Below are positions 14,901 through 25,492 of a stretch of DNA of 64,000 nt, piece by piece; within the stretch, counting starts at the first letter, position 1; the number at the start of each line of letters is the position of its first letter. The position numbers were made by a program, and so were the translations under genes. The notes under the pieces are model-generated. The model was not told where the DNA came from, made no database searches, and was given only the letters and a program-made list of their open reading frames with translations. This stretch comes from Nematostella vectensis (Eukaryota > Cnidaria > Anthozoa > Actiniaria > Edwardsiidae). The stretch is from NCBI RefSeq assembly GCF_932526225.1, contig NC_064048.1, positions 2,185,597 through 2,249,596 of the forward strand, written 5' to 3'.

Positions 14901-17900
14901 GTAGGAAAATGGCATTACCTTGCCAACAAAGGGTTGAGGGGAGCGTTGTGGTCCAGGAATGACCAGAGCTTGTTCAACAATTCCTGAAAGAAGAAAGACA
15001 ATGTCACTACAGAATAATCTAAGAAAAGAAAGTATTTCTGTCACGTGGAGCCAAGATAAAGGGGAGTGTCCTGGCGCTTCTTGAAACATCCGAGAATTCA
15101 CAGGCTTTATTTTGCATTTTTGCTCAAAATTTCGTATGTTTTCCTTTTTGACAACCGCTTTCATGTTTTAGAACAGTTTGAACTTCCTCTTGTGTCATAT
15201 ACCAAAATTGTATGCTCTCTAGGGCTATTTTCAAAGTTTTGCTGAAGCCAAAAAGCTACCCGAAAAGTCTCAGGTGACTGTGAGGTCCCAAGAAATGTTT
15301 TAATATTTAAGCCATGTGACTTGAGGGCACGAGAAGTTCGGGAAAGATCAAAATCTATAAAGAGAATCATCCTTCACGTGAATCTTTGTGGTAAAATATT
15401 ATGTATGACGATATTTCAACACATTTAGATTCCATAAATTTTATAGGAATTAGCCAGCTTTTCAAATTTAAGGAATTAAATGTTTGCAGGCCCGAGAAGT
15501 CTCAGGTGTTTCGGGAAATGAGCCCCTGCTTTAGAGAAAACAAAAGATTGGGAAATAGAAGGAAATTGTTGTTTGAAAGAGTATGTACAGAGTATTAAAA
15601 ATGTGGAGCTCCCAATAACAAACACATTAATCTATAAGCAAATAGTATAAATAGTAAAGATAAATAGAGAGGATACATGAAAAGAAAAAAAAAAGTTATG
15701 TAAAACACACATACTGTAAATATGGGCTATATTTGGCAGACAGATGATCTTACAAAATCTACATCATTTATCATCCAGTTATTTGTTGTGTGACACAACC
15801 CATTATGGTATTGCTGTCTTCAGGAGTAGCCGAAAACCCTGACAGTCCCCACCTCGCTTGCAGTCATCTTGTCAATAATGGTGAACACATCTGACGTTAG
15901 TACTTCACAGGCTGTGTTTGGGTGCCTTAAACAACAAGAAAATCCATGATGACAGCATCTTTCAGTGTGACCAGTATAACCAGGAAAATATGTAGGGAAA
16001 ATGCTTCAATAAGTCTCAGTGCCTGAATTTTGATTGTGATAGACAATAAGCACTCAACACTTTTTTTTTTTGGTTTTCACAGTTATACAAGTTGCACTTT
16101 AAAATTCCAAAAGCATTGCATTCTTCTGTGTATCTTTAAGCTTACAGTAGTACACACAAATGACCAAGTATCTTAGTCATATGGCCTTCAAACTTGGCTA
16201 TAACAGTCAAACAAAGAAAAAGAAGAAGTTTTGGTGGTCAATAAGACATCTTGGATGGGCTGTATAAAACACCTGTGACACTGATCTAGAAAATGAAATT
16301 ACATTGAAATCAGTGAGATTATTTTCTTAGAACAGACAGGATTGAAAGGACTACTTCTCATGCATCACAACATCCTTTTTTGTATCATAAATAACTTACT
16401 TGTATCTAAGCTTTTCATCAAAATCTTCCTCTGGTTCCTTGATGATTAGATTTACCAGCTCCTCCAAAATCTCAGGTCGGACAAAACTGACAAGAGAATA
16501 AAATATATTATTCTTCCCCAAACTGGCACAGCAAATAATTCTGAATTGATTGGTTTTGTGGGCATGGGCCATAATTCCTATAAATTCCCTTTAGATAGGC
16601 ATGGTACTCATCCGCAAGTGCTTTTTTAAAGAAACAGGAATAATTAAAATTTTGAGAGTTGGAAAAAATGTTACATATAGTACAATCTTTCAAGCTGTAT
16701 TGAGATAGACTAAATGATCTATGAATTATATTCAGTTGATCAACATAAAAGAAAATGATGTCTGCTTCTGATATCCATGAATGATTTCTTTTCCTTTGGG
16801 AACCACAAATTGATTCAACTCCTACCCTCTGAAAAACATCTGATCAGTTGTCTGTGACCACACTAGCCAGACATTTTCTTCTCCTTACCTCTGGGATAGG
16901 AGAGGGGTAGAAACTGATGCGTGTGGATGGGTTTTGTAGATGAAAGCAACAAAGGCATAGTGATTATTTCAGAATCCTGTAAGTGATTGCCACACATACA
17001 TTTTTTTTGTTTGCAAATCGATCGCAAAAAAGTAACTGCAAGTCGCAGTTGCCATGGCACATGCTAAGTTTTTGCTGCAGCTTAAAGAAAGTTTTTTGGA
17101 AAGTAAGAGTGAAACTAGGTGAAAGCCACAATGGGGGTCCCCTTCCCCCCCCCCTTTAATTACTCACTTGTACAAAAATGCACATTACTTAAAAACTTAT
17201 GTGTATATTGAAATATAATTGAGAAGTTTGTTAAAACTGTGTATGACTGCCACTTACCACCCCTCCCCCTTCCAAATATACAAACCAGGAAATGGGACTT
17301 ATAATCACATCAGAAAAACAACTTTCAAGCAAAGTATAAAAATCGAAATCAGCTCTCTGCTAATAAGTACAGCAAAAGAATTGACCACATTCAATACAAA
17401 GCAATTCAAAACAAAATATGCCAATATATATCACGGTTTATAAAACATGATCGAAACCGGTGCAACAGGAAATAACGGGGGAAACATAACACAATGAATA
17501 TCAGTGGAGCTATGAAATAAGTACAACAGCAAATATTTATAAAAATCAGTTGCACGTTTCAGATAAGAGCCGATCACTGTTAAATGAGAATTCATTGCTG
17601 CAATCAAGAAGTTATCAAGAGTTGTATTTATGATCGAATACACACTTACAAGTCGATCAGTTTTCTATTTTGCGATTTCGTTTCCTGCAAAACGTCATCT
17701 TCGTCGAGTATTTCAATCAGGGTACAATCCTGTAAACAAGGGAGGTTAATACCATGAAATAGCCACCCAAAAGAACAATTTGATATCCTTGAGATTATAA
17801 CAATCGAGTGAGACACGAGGCCAAAACATTGAAATTGTGCAATGAACAATGTCACATTGAAGATTTTTTACCTCCTTGGATAAAATGGAATCAATTGCAG

Positions 17901-17931
17901 TGGACGGATGCAAATCGAATTTCCAGAACAT
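2231..17931 (-). CDS. Serine/threonine-protein phosphatase 6 regulatory subunit (SAPS family), 23 exons, C-terminus beyond window
   Basis: This is a PP6 regulatory subunit, which binds and targets the PP6 catalytic subunit in cytosol and nucleus (family knowledge). The start is fixed by the family N-terminus MFWKFDLH at 17931. Exons (minus strand): 17931-17872, 17729-17650, 16486-16400, 15925-15853, 14983-14919, 14731-14683, 13754-13617, 12904-12839, 12467-12355, 11844-11725, 11014-10962, 10471-10398, 10198-10046, 6740-6615, 6081-6017, 5543-5425, 5038-4953, 4534-4445, 4083-3986, 3468-3411, 3326-3252, 2687-2632, 2439-2231. All junctions are GT-AG and every phase closes. Diagnostic stretches in order: [131 protein letters not shown] and [10 protein letters not shown]. 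The last exon is Ser/Glu/Asp-rich ([13 protein letters not shown]) and likely disordered. It ends in phase 1, so at least one more exon lies to the left. The frame is intact in every exon, so the gene is probably functional. Confidence 0.96.
2805..2990 (+). mobile_element. tRNA-derived SINE in PPP6R intron 21
   Basis: A Pol III type 2 promoter is visible: an A-box-like TGGCCTAGTGTG at 2822-2833 and a B-box-like GGTTGGAATCC at 2858-2868 (one mismatch to the consensus). The spacing is as in a tRNA. The downstream sequence does not fold as a tRNA and continues as an unrelated body to about 2990. No target-site duplication is obvious, so the ends are approximate. Confidence 0.55.
7588..9950. repeat. 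22-bp tandem array (about 107 units) in PPP6R intron 13
   Basis: The unit is GCATACACAGTTTGCATCAC plus AG, with common substitutions (ACACAG/ATAGT, CATC/CACC/CGTC/TGTC). Because 22 is not a multiple of 3 and the unit lacks stops in several frames, long spurious reading frames appear on both strands with repeats of the [11 protein letters not shown] type. The array lies between exon 13 (ends 10046) and exon 14 (starts 6740). A few divergent units (GGTATAC, GGAATAC, GGCAAAC) recur at intervals near 8400, 8720, 9100 and 9600. That gives a higher-order repeat of roughly 300-500 bp, a sign of segmental amplification. Confidence 0.96.
10613..10845. mobile_element. Small inverted-repeat element (MITE-like), poly-G rich, PPP6R intron 11
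   Basis: Imperfect terminal inverted repeats of about 17-20 bp: TTAAATACACTGAGGGG at the left and the complement of CCTCGGTGTAATTAA at the right. Both have TTAA at the extreme ends. The interior is 233 bp long with several G7-G14 runs and no coding capacity. The terminal TTAA suggests a TTAA-targeting family, but I cannot assign one. Confidence 0.55.
11209..11360. repeat. 26/16-bp tandem repeat in PPP6R intron 10
   Basis: Units of GTCAAAAGTCAAAAGTAGGG plus AGTAAT alternate with a shorter form missing one GTCAAAA block. There are six to seven copies, with no coding or regulatory content seen. Confidence 0.9.
12030..12303. repeat. 65-bp tandem repeat in PPP6R intron 9
   Basis: About four diverged copies of a 64-65 bp unit, recognised by GAAATATGTGGCACATATGA near 12033, 12110, 12174 and 12239. 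A (TA)n run at 11946-11972 precedes it. The divergence between copies suggests it is older than the 22 bp and 49 bp arrays. Confidence 0.85.
13200..13620. repeat. 30-bp minisatellite that duplicates the 5' splice site of PPP6R intron 7
   Basis: About 13 units of 30 bp. The first unit overlaps the exon 7 boundary (CTAGAG|GTGAGT, exon end 13617). Other units keep donor-like sequences on the minus strand: CTAGAG|GTTAGT (exon end 13527), CTAGAG|GTAAAT (13497) and CTAGAG|GTGACT (13467). These lie 90, 120 and 150 nt beyond the normal donor, all in frame. A further AGAG|GTGAGT lies at 13258 but is 359 nt away, out of frame. Because the unit is ten codons with no stop, reading through the donor stays open for about 120 codons, to the stop at 13254-13256. 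Confidence 0.93.
13906..14045. repeat. 48-bp tandem repeat, about 2.7 copies, PPP6R intron 6
   Basis: Copies of CCTTTGAGTTTTATTCCTTT start at 13937 and 13985, with a partial third at 14033, so the period is exactly 48. The copies are nearly identical, indicating a recent duplication. Confidence 0.9.
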
Positions 17932-20077
17932 GATGGCTTGTGCTTGATATTATCCTTTTATCTCGTTGTTTATAAAGTGGTATACTGATTGAACCTTTGC
18001 GTAGGACAGAAAAGTCCTCTACGAGGTAACAAATTTGTGTTCGTCTCGGGATCCAAGTGCACAAAACCAACTTGATGCAGTGCAGTCAAATTATTCTCGG
18101 TGCTCACTCGAGTTCCCTGTCAGCGTAGATACCAAGGGACACTAGAAAATCCGTTGTGCAGCTGTAGGTATCATGTTTGTGGTGTTAAACCATTGCTTTT
18201 CGCTGTAAACTTCAGGACACAACTTTCATGAAATAGCGGTTGAAAAACGGCGCTCATAGGCCGCTCACAATTTCAGCCGTAATTATCACGGCTTCGACCA
18301 AACTCTGCCAACATCGAGCTTATAAATGAATAATACGATCGTTGCACCTTCTTCGGTTTCAATCTCCAAATATTTTGGGAAATTATACGAGCGGGAAACT
18401 CGTCCGAAACCGGGGCAAAATGGCGCAACTCGACAAGAGAGAAGAGAAAATTATATGCAAATGATCTTAGCTAGACCATAATACTGCTCGCGCCTCTAAA
18501 AGTAGTCAGGTGATCACAGATCACAGAGCGTTGGAAACTGGTAACGAGAATAATGAACGGGCGCAGATGGAGCTCGCGCCCGCTGAAGATAATTTCTCTA
18601 TGTCAGCGGGTGACCGCTGAATGGGACCACAGGCCTCCCAGCTTTTTAATTGATGAAAAACAAGAGACTATGATGTAAGAGAACGAATCCCCCGTATTAG
18701 GATATGTTCCAATGATGACGTCAGTAAAAGCTATTTTTAGAAAAAGCAGTTATTTATAGATTCGCCTCTGTTGGTGCTCACGTTTCCTAGCAACATGAGT
18801 TTTTCGCGCGATCACATTTTGAGCAATGTGATCCGGCAAAGGATGTTTCGGGAATCTTTTTGACCGAAAATACCTTCTTTACGAACGCTGTAAAAATGAT
18901 ATTCCATAGAGTACGCTGGAGCCAATCAACTGTTTCTGGGACATTGAAATGCATAAAGTGGGTGATTTTAGGCTCTGGGATCAACTTCCTCAGTAAAAGT
19001 TTTAACAATCAATCATAAATCTGTGTTTACAAAACACAATTCTCTTCCAATTCCCTTTTAATGAAAAAAATTCATCCAGAACTTAATACCATTAAATTCA
19101 CACCGATATTACAAATAAAGGATTTCAAGTCGTTATAATAAAGTAGATCTTATTCCAGTGACAAGGGTTTCTTGAGTGACATGATTTCTGAACATTTGCG
19201 TGAAAAATTGAATTTCATTCATTTAAAAATGTTATAAATCAAAGAAAAATAAAGGCCTTCTTGTATTAAAATACATAACATAGACTCTGAGAATGCCTAG
19301 GTATTCCATCTCACCGAATTGCAGAGAAAAATAACTTTTTAGGAGTCTGCACGATGCATCCAAATTCCAAATTCACCGTCTCCCCGACGTCTTTTCCGTT
19401 CAATTATTTATATAACATTTAGATAACTGAACATTAGATAACTTAACAGATAACAGGACACCACCCCATGAGTAGCATTGTGATCATGAGCCTTGAAGAG
19501 CAGCTAAAAGGATAAAAACAGGTATCGAACGAAGTAAAGAAGTGCAGAGGGAAAAAAATTGGTGTGAAACTGTACTAGCTCGTGGTGCCCATAACCAAAT
19601 ATGGCGCGACGAACCATGTATGGATGCTATGATTGACAAGCTCGCGCAATCTAAAAATAGCTTTCTTGGACGTTATCATGGGCCACGGGGATTCGTTCTC
19701 TCATATCATGGTCTCTTGTTGTACAATAATAAATTGCTTCATCACAAGATTAACTGTTGTTATTCTATACTATAGTCTATACTATCATTGGCTCTTTTCA
19801 AGATATGAGTCTTTCGCATGTTGGAGTTTAAGACACAGGTTTGTGAAAAAAACTCTAATGTACCAAAGCCCTTTTTACATTATCATCTGGAAAAGTGGCC
19901 TATCGCATACAATTTGTTGCAGTCGTCTGCTGGTTTGAAAACTACAACCAATTTCTAGGCTTAGCTAAGTGTCCCATGATATGTTTTGAAACACCATTTT
20001 TTTTTTGTTCTATATATAAAAAAATCATTTCAGTACAAAATATATTTTGGTAAACTGTACACCTACTTTGAAAACAG
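17932..20077. other. Intergenic, upstream of PPP6R; no gene recognised
   Basis: The PPP6R promoter should lie just to the right of 17931. No TATA box could be assigned. A perfect CRE palindrome TGACGTCA sits at 18716-18723, about 790 bp upstream of the start codon; its relevance is unknown. A 73-codon minus frame at 18787-19008 and a plus frame at 19542-19775 are open, but I recognise neither. Confidence 0.5.
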
Positions 20078-20908
20078 GGGCGGCGGGGTGCTGCCATAAT
20101 TGGGGGGGGGGGGGGGGAGAAAAGTTGGGGGATGGGTGGGTTGTGGTGCTAGGGGGACAGGTTGGTTGGTAGTTCTAGGGGGAGGGGTGGGTGGTGGTTC
20201 CAAATCCTATTTATAAGAACGCTGGGATTTTAACCCATTGACTCTTGGCTATTTTTGAGCTGAATTTACAAAACACAAACTGAAAACAGATACCTCCCCC
20301 CTATTCTGAGTTTTATACAGCCCGTCAAAGTCAAACACAGCTGCACCTAGTCAGCGGTATCCAAGCTTTCAAACAGTGCTTTGCGGTCCCCACTTTTAAT
20401 CCCTCGTCGTTGTGCTGAAGCCAGCACAAGTTGATGGTTGCTTGTATTTTTCATCAAAAATACAGCTATGAGCATGTTAGGAAAGTGTCTCAGGACATCA
20501 TGAAGTTTTTTGGGGGATAACTGAGAGGGGTGATTTTGCTTTTCTTTTCTTGTTCGAGTTGAAATTTGTCAAAGAACCTGTGCTATTATTTGGCTTAAGA
20601 GTAGTTGCCAACACCTTGGTTGGATGCATATCTTCAAGACCATTTATCCCTTAGACTGATGCCTGAGTATCTTCATCTTGTTGTGTTTAGTTTGCATTTA
20701 TGAATTTTTTGGGTTGTGGGTACTTCCCAAAGCCGGTTCAGGCCGGTTGAGGGGTCAATGTGTTAAACTGTTCAACAAATTTGTTGTCTGTTGCATATAT
20801 ACCACTTGAAACCCGTTAGTTTAAAAAGACGTTAATATATATATATAAAAAAACGCTCAGAAAAGTTGGGGGGGGGGGGGGCTGCCCTCCCCTTCCGCCG
20901 CTCCTGGA
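20078..20908. mobile_element. CAGGGGCGG-type inverted-repeat element interrupted by a TTAA element
   Basis: The left end is CAGGGGCGGCGGGG at 20078 and the right end is the complement of CCGCCGCTCCTGG at 20908. Poly-G runs lie immediately inside both ends (20102-20118 and 20868-20881). hAT-like non-autonomous elements often start with CAGGGGCGG (family knowledge), but no 8 bp duplication was identified. The inner element at 20230-20766 seems nested inside it. Confidence 0.45.
20230..20766. mobile_element. TTAA-flanked non-autonomous element, copy 1 (537 bp)
   Basis: It begins TTAACCCATTGACTC and ends GGGTCAATGTGTTAA, giving about 15 bp inverted ends and a TTAA at each edge, as expected for piggyBac-type targeting. 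It resembles the element at 57595-58127 in its ends and size, with shared words such as ACTGAAAACAGA near the left end. There is no open reading frame. Confidence 0.65.
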
Positions 20909-22011
20909 ATATAATGTTGAATAAGCGAATCGTGTACCATGGGTAAAATTCTTGTTTCGCATTCTGCCTGTTGTTCTGTAGATCAAGTTAATACGCCATG
21001 TATTGAGAATTCCAAGGGTGGAATAATGAACCACAATGTATTTCTAATTCGCTCCTTGGTTCCGATGTGAGTGGAGTTGCTTCTTGCATTTGTGTGGCTA
21101 TAAATAAGCCCATCTTCGTAGACATGAAAATTGGAGTATTTACTGTAATAAAAGAATCGAAGGACTGTTTTCTTAAACAGCCTCTGTCAGCCGCCATTTT
21201 GTCATCCTATCAAAGTACAATAAAAAAGCATCCATTTCCATCTGCTGATTTGGCGAAGCTAAATTGAAAATTGAAAATTGGCAAATAAAGTCTTAAATTC
21301 AAGTTTCAGCACATTATATCCGATATTAAATAAAAACAACAAGGGTGGCTAACAAGGGCATAATAGAACATAATAGATGACGTAATAGGGCTACAAGGTA
21401 TGTGTCCGAGTGTACCTAAGAGAGGACGGGGTGGGTAAAGGCTGACACACATCTCAGTTCTTTGTGCTGATGCAAGGTGAGTTCGACGCTCTGCTGCCAT
21501 GGACATTTGTATTCTACTGACTGCTTTTGATTTTCTCTGTTTTTTATCACCCTCCCCCCATTCATTGTAAGCAATGGAAAGCAGTGTATGGATATTTGGT
21601 ATTTTTCAATATAAGAACTTTCATTTTTCAGGCTAAATGTGTTCTTATATAAATGGTATTTTATTTCCTAAAACCAGGCCTGGGTGCTCTTAATCCACTT
21701 GTTTTATACGCGGGTTTTTACTGTATCCGGTTTGTTTAATTTTTAATTGTTTTTTTAATCAAGGTGCTATGTATGCTATTAAAAAATCTACATCGTTCTA
21801 TGTATTATGACGATGACGTTGAATGCTCTCTAAGGCTCGCATCGTTGCTTGTGCTATATCTACATCGTTCCATATATTATGACGATGACGTTGAGTCCTC
21901 TAAGGCTTGCATCGTTGCTTTGTCGCATTTAAAGTTTCTTAAAGAAAAAGAATGTATTATAAACACCGCGCTGGGGAATCCCCTGGTTATCATAAAAACC
22001 CTGCTCCCAAG
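20909..22011. repeat. Intergenic with a two-copy tandem duplication at about 21780-21920
   Basis: Two copies of roughly 70 bp starting CTACATCGTTCTATGTATTA and CTACATCGTTCCATATATTA lie side by side. Both contain GACGATGACGTTGA and GCATCGTTGCTT. Nothing else in this stretch looks like a gene. Confidence 0.7.
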
Positions 22012-22158
22012 TTAGAGTGGTTTTCAAAATTCTGTGCAACAAATTGTGCTTGTCAAAGTGTAATAGTCAAGCCAAAACAAAAGAGAACAAAGACATAAAA
22101 GTGTATTAGTACTAACTAAACTAGATAGTATTTCACAGAATTTTGAAAACCACTCTAA
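22012..22158. mobile_element. 147-bp MITE with perfect 25-bp inverted repeats
   Basis: The 25 bp at 22012-22036 and at 22134-22158 are perfect reverse complements (TTAGAGTGGTTTTC... at the left). The interior is AT-rich and non-coding. Perfect arms imply recent insertion or selection for the hairpin. The family is not assigned. Confidence 0.8.
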
Positions 22159-23217
22159 CGTACACTACTTTGAAATTAATTGTTTATTATTTAGCACTGC
22201 AAAGAGACCTATTTGACCTGTCGGAATCGGAATCTGTGTTCTTTAAAATCGCGATTTCCGAGTAAAGATTATACCTTGCCATCATTTTATCGTGAAACGT
22301 GGTTGACACCCCAACCCCCCTTCCCCTTTACCGCGTTTCCTCTGTGTAATAGTCTAGCAGGGGCTCATAAATAGGGGCGTCACTATCCAGTACTGTATGG
22401 GTGAGACGGCCGATTTGGTTATCATGCTATTTTTAGAAACAGGAATCTCGCGCGTCTTTGCATCTGTTTCCATTTGGTCCGCACAATATCCAGTAATGGC
22501 GAAAGTTCGTTATGCCGGATTAGTTAGCCGCTTTAGCAGAACATCGCCCTTTCACACTTGAACGAATGCCCGTAAGTTCATATGAAGTCTAGAAAAAGAA
22601 CTTCAGAATTCAAATCAGAGGAGAGCGACCACAAGAAGCAATGTTTTTGAACTTCTGAGACAAAACATGTACGCCGAGAAAGTGCGTTGGCGACTAAAAT
22701 GCGGACAAACTTGGAAACAACCTCCACGGGCCGCAAAAAACTACTCCAAAAACTCCTCTGGAAACAGAGTGAAGAAAGTGTTTTGCAAAACTTTGTCGTG
22801 AATGCGGAACAATGTAAGGTAGCGAATCATCCGAATCTACACTAGAAATACTAGCTGACTTGCTGCCCTCGTCCGACATTTTTGAAGAACAGGCGCCACG
22901 ATATGCCAATACTTCCCCTGCGTTGATTGGCTAGTTCTTGCGGGATCGTTGTTTCTAAAATTAGCGTGATAACCATATCGGCCAACAGTTGACGCTCGTA
23001 TTTCTGAGCCTTGGAGTGTAGCCAATCTATGAATTTTTTATGGCCCAGGTGGTGGATCTGATTGGCTAATCCGTGCGTCTAAAAATGGCCTGATCCTAGA
23101 AAACGCCATGACATTTATATGATACAAATATTTATTAGCCGCTCCTGCTATAAGTTCTTGCAGCAAATATTGTGTTGATATTTCAAGGTGCATAACCCCC
23201 GTGACGCATTTGCGTCA
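22159..23217. other. Intergenic; possible orphan first exon at 22694-22879 (minus)
   Basis: A 61-residue minus-strand frame starts MSDEGSKSASISSVDSDDSL at 22879, close to CCAAT-like boxes (complement of ATTGGCT near 22925). The composition resembles an acidic, phosphorylatable N-terminus, but I found no downstream exon and recognise no family. The rest of the stretch shows nothing definite. Confidence 0.25.
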
Positions 23218-23890
23218 CGCTGATTTTACCGTAAGAACCAAATAGAATAGAAACAAAAAACGTTCTTGAAAAACCCCAAGACTAAGTAGACAAAAAACAA
23301 GATCCAATTAACTGTTCTAAAAGGCTCATTTCATTTTAATTCCGGTCAACAAAAATACCAAATAGCATCAAATAAAAAAGCCTGTCAAAACTTGATAAAA
23401 AGTATATTTTAGATATACTGATACCTTGGGATGTTAAGGTTTTCTCGTATAAGCGCCTTAGTCTCTTCTCACTTGCCCTTAAACCAACCTCTCGTCGTGT
23501 TCCACTGGTATTCTTTCCTGAGTCTTCGCAGTTTCTTGGATAGGGAACTTTTCCTTCTCTTTGAACCATCGATGGTGCCCGTACCACAAAAACGCCAAAA
23601 CTGCGCCAAGCAGAAAAACTCTTTTGAGTTCCATCAAAGAACATCCAGAACAGCTGAGACCTGAGCTATTTGTACGGGTCAGTACGCAGCTCTTACAACG
23701 TTAACGCACTACTTGCACTTTTTGATTATTCTCTTTCGACTCATTAATAAAATAACCATTTCTCGCTAGTTGCGAGAACCAGCGACAGATGAGGTTTATA
23801 TATAATCTAAGAAAGAAAAAAGTTCGCATACCACGGCCGCTATTGACTCTGACGTCAATATTCTAACCAATCCAAACCTCCGTGTAACAC
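23218..23890. repeat. Repeat block X/Y; X recurs at 30494-30925 and 34637-34760, Y at 34848-35020
   Basis: Bases 23218-23645 are nearly identical to 30494-30920, and partly so in inverted form to 30956-31265. The tail, from about 23660 (ACCTGAGCTATTTGTACG) to 23890, is shared with 34848-35020, including a degenerate tRNA-like patch (GACGTCAATATTCTAACC). The sequence between the 23 kb and 34 kb copies therefore looks inserted into, or amplified together with, one ancestral block. Confidence 0.8.
23479..23634 (-). CDS. 51-codon small membrane-protein-like frame inside repeat X
   Basis: The frame reads MELKRVFLLGAVLAFLWYG followed by a basic, aromatic stretch (HHRWFKEKEKF) and a hydrophilic tail ending RIPVEHDERLV. 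One short hydrophobic helix near residues 6-19 would make it a signal-anchor-like micropeptide. The same frame is kept in the copy at 30735-30911 (58 codons, H20Q, different C-terminus) and partly at 34637-34750. The copies differ by few changes, some synonymous (CTC/CTT, GGC/GGA). No family is recognised. It could be a captured first exon, or chance. Confidence 0.3.
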   Translation of the reverse strand: MELKRVFLLGAVLAFLWYGHHRWFKEKEKFPIQETAKTQERIPVEHDERLV

Positions 23891-24334
23891 AGAATGACTT
23901 AACGTGATCATGACTGAACTGCATACTTAGCCTACTCAGCCATAACAATAAAAAATTGATTATGTATGAGGTATGCGCTATGTTGATGCTACGATTAAAC
24001 CGGAAGAACCAAATAGCATTGAAACAGGAAACGTTCTTAGCGCTCCGTTAATCCATTAAAGATGAAATGCAATACTCAAAAAAATGATTTTTCAATAATT
24101 TGTCTATAGACTTATATTTGTCTCCTGATTACAAAAATGTGTTTCTTTTTAAAATCGAACAATTATTAAATATTTTATGGATTTTTCCTTATTTTTCTCG
24201 GCTTGACCCGAAAAACACTACAAAATTTTAACCAAGTATCGCCTGCAGCGCGAAAAATAAACAGCGCAGAAACACAACAACACCACAGGAGGCAACCAGG
24301 ATATGTGCTCTCAATATTATTTTAATCTCAGCTA
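23891..24334. other. Intergenic AT-rich stretch, nothing recognised
   Basis: No coding frame, tRNA or repeat family stands out between repeat block X/Y and the GGAGTA-rich module. Confidence 0.5.
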
Positions 24335-24845
24335 ATTAATCTCAGGAGTAATTTGAACTCCTTTATTGGAGTAAAACCTACTCCACTGAGGAGTATTTTT
24401 TTTGTTTACTCCCTTAACAGAGTAAGTTTTACTCTGCTGAGAATTAGTATCGAATGTTTATTAGGAAAAGAGTAATTTTCACTCTTGTTGATCAAATAAT
24501 GGAGTAAAAAGTACTCTTTTCTGGGAGGTAATTTTAGCAGAGTAAAAGCTACTCCAACTATCTGAAGTGAAAAGAGTTATTTTTACTCCAGATGGTCAAG
24601 AAATGGAGTAAAAAAGTACTCCTTTGAGGGGGTAGGTTTTGAAGAATAAAAACTACTCCAGCCATCTCGTGTTGAAAGAGTAGTTTTTACTCCAGCTATA
24701 TCTTTTTAGAGCAGTAACAAACCACTCCAAATATATAAAATAAAGGGAGTTGTTTTTTTACTCTGAATTAGCTGAATTTAAGAAGGAAAACGATAGTCTT
24801 TATTATATAAGACAAAAGATAAAAATAATAATTTATCGTATTTAT
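24335..24845. mobile_element. Truncated copy of the GGAGTA/TACTCC-rich inverted-repeat element (module P)
   Basis: This segment is the reverse complement of about 32440-32925 and 34060-34560, the interiors of two full-length 679 bp elements. It consists of short palindromic blocks of the form GGAGTAAAA..TTTTACTCC, spaced about 40-50 bp apart. The terminal inverted repeat itself is missing here, so this copy is truncated at both ends. Confidence 0.75.
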
Positions 24846-25492
24846 TGGTATTGAGACAAAAAAACTCTACCCTGTGCCTAGGAGTTTCCTAAGATTTCCT
24901 AAGTTCGATCAAAACAACAAAATATGATTAAACATCCTAAAAATTCCTAGGATTTTCTAGTATAAGCAGTAGACCAGAAAATCGGAATAATTTGGATAAG
25001 AAAATCTTAGGAAGAAGATTTGAAGCATTCTACAATTTAGGAGCTCTTAGGAAATTCTTAGGAAATCGTAAAAGAACATTTTCAATACAAGAACAGGCCT
25101 CACCATACTTGCATATATTGTCAGCTATACTACAACAATAGGAAATGTAATCAAAGACAGGCATTGGACTCGAACATGAGTTTTATGTGGTGTACTTTCA
25201 GAATTCGCTAAGAATAATCAGTACTGCATTGAGAAGAAAGATAGGTAGGGTGATAATAATATAAAATTCTTAGATACTATTTGAACATTATAAAATAATA
25301 TATATTGTTTCTAATAGAAATGCTACTTGAGATTATAAAAAAAAAAAGTCCCGCTTTGCAGATAGAAGACGGCTCACCAGGGCCCGTAAAACCAAAATGT
25401 ACCGGGCGTCCCTTTAGTGGCCGAGAGGGGCTTGGGCCCAAGGCACAAAATCATAACGGTCGAACGAAAGCCATTATCACAGCCTCCAAACG
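24846..25492. other. Intergenic AT-rich stretch, nothing recognised
   Basis: There are several CCTAGGA/TCCTAGG words near 24880-25080 but no clear period. A GC-richer segment at 25350-25490 adjoins the 3' end of the LINE and may belong to an older element. Confidence 0.4.

Noticed and set aside
18787-19008. 73-codon minus frame ending in a Cys-rich tail
   Set aside because: Protein-like by eye, but no homology is recognised and no splice or promoter context is seen.
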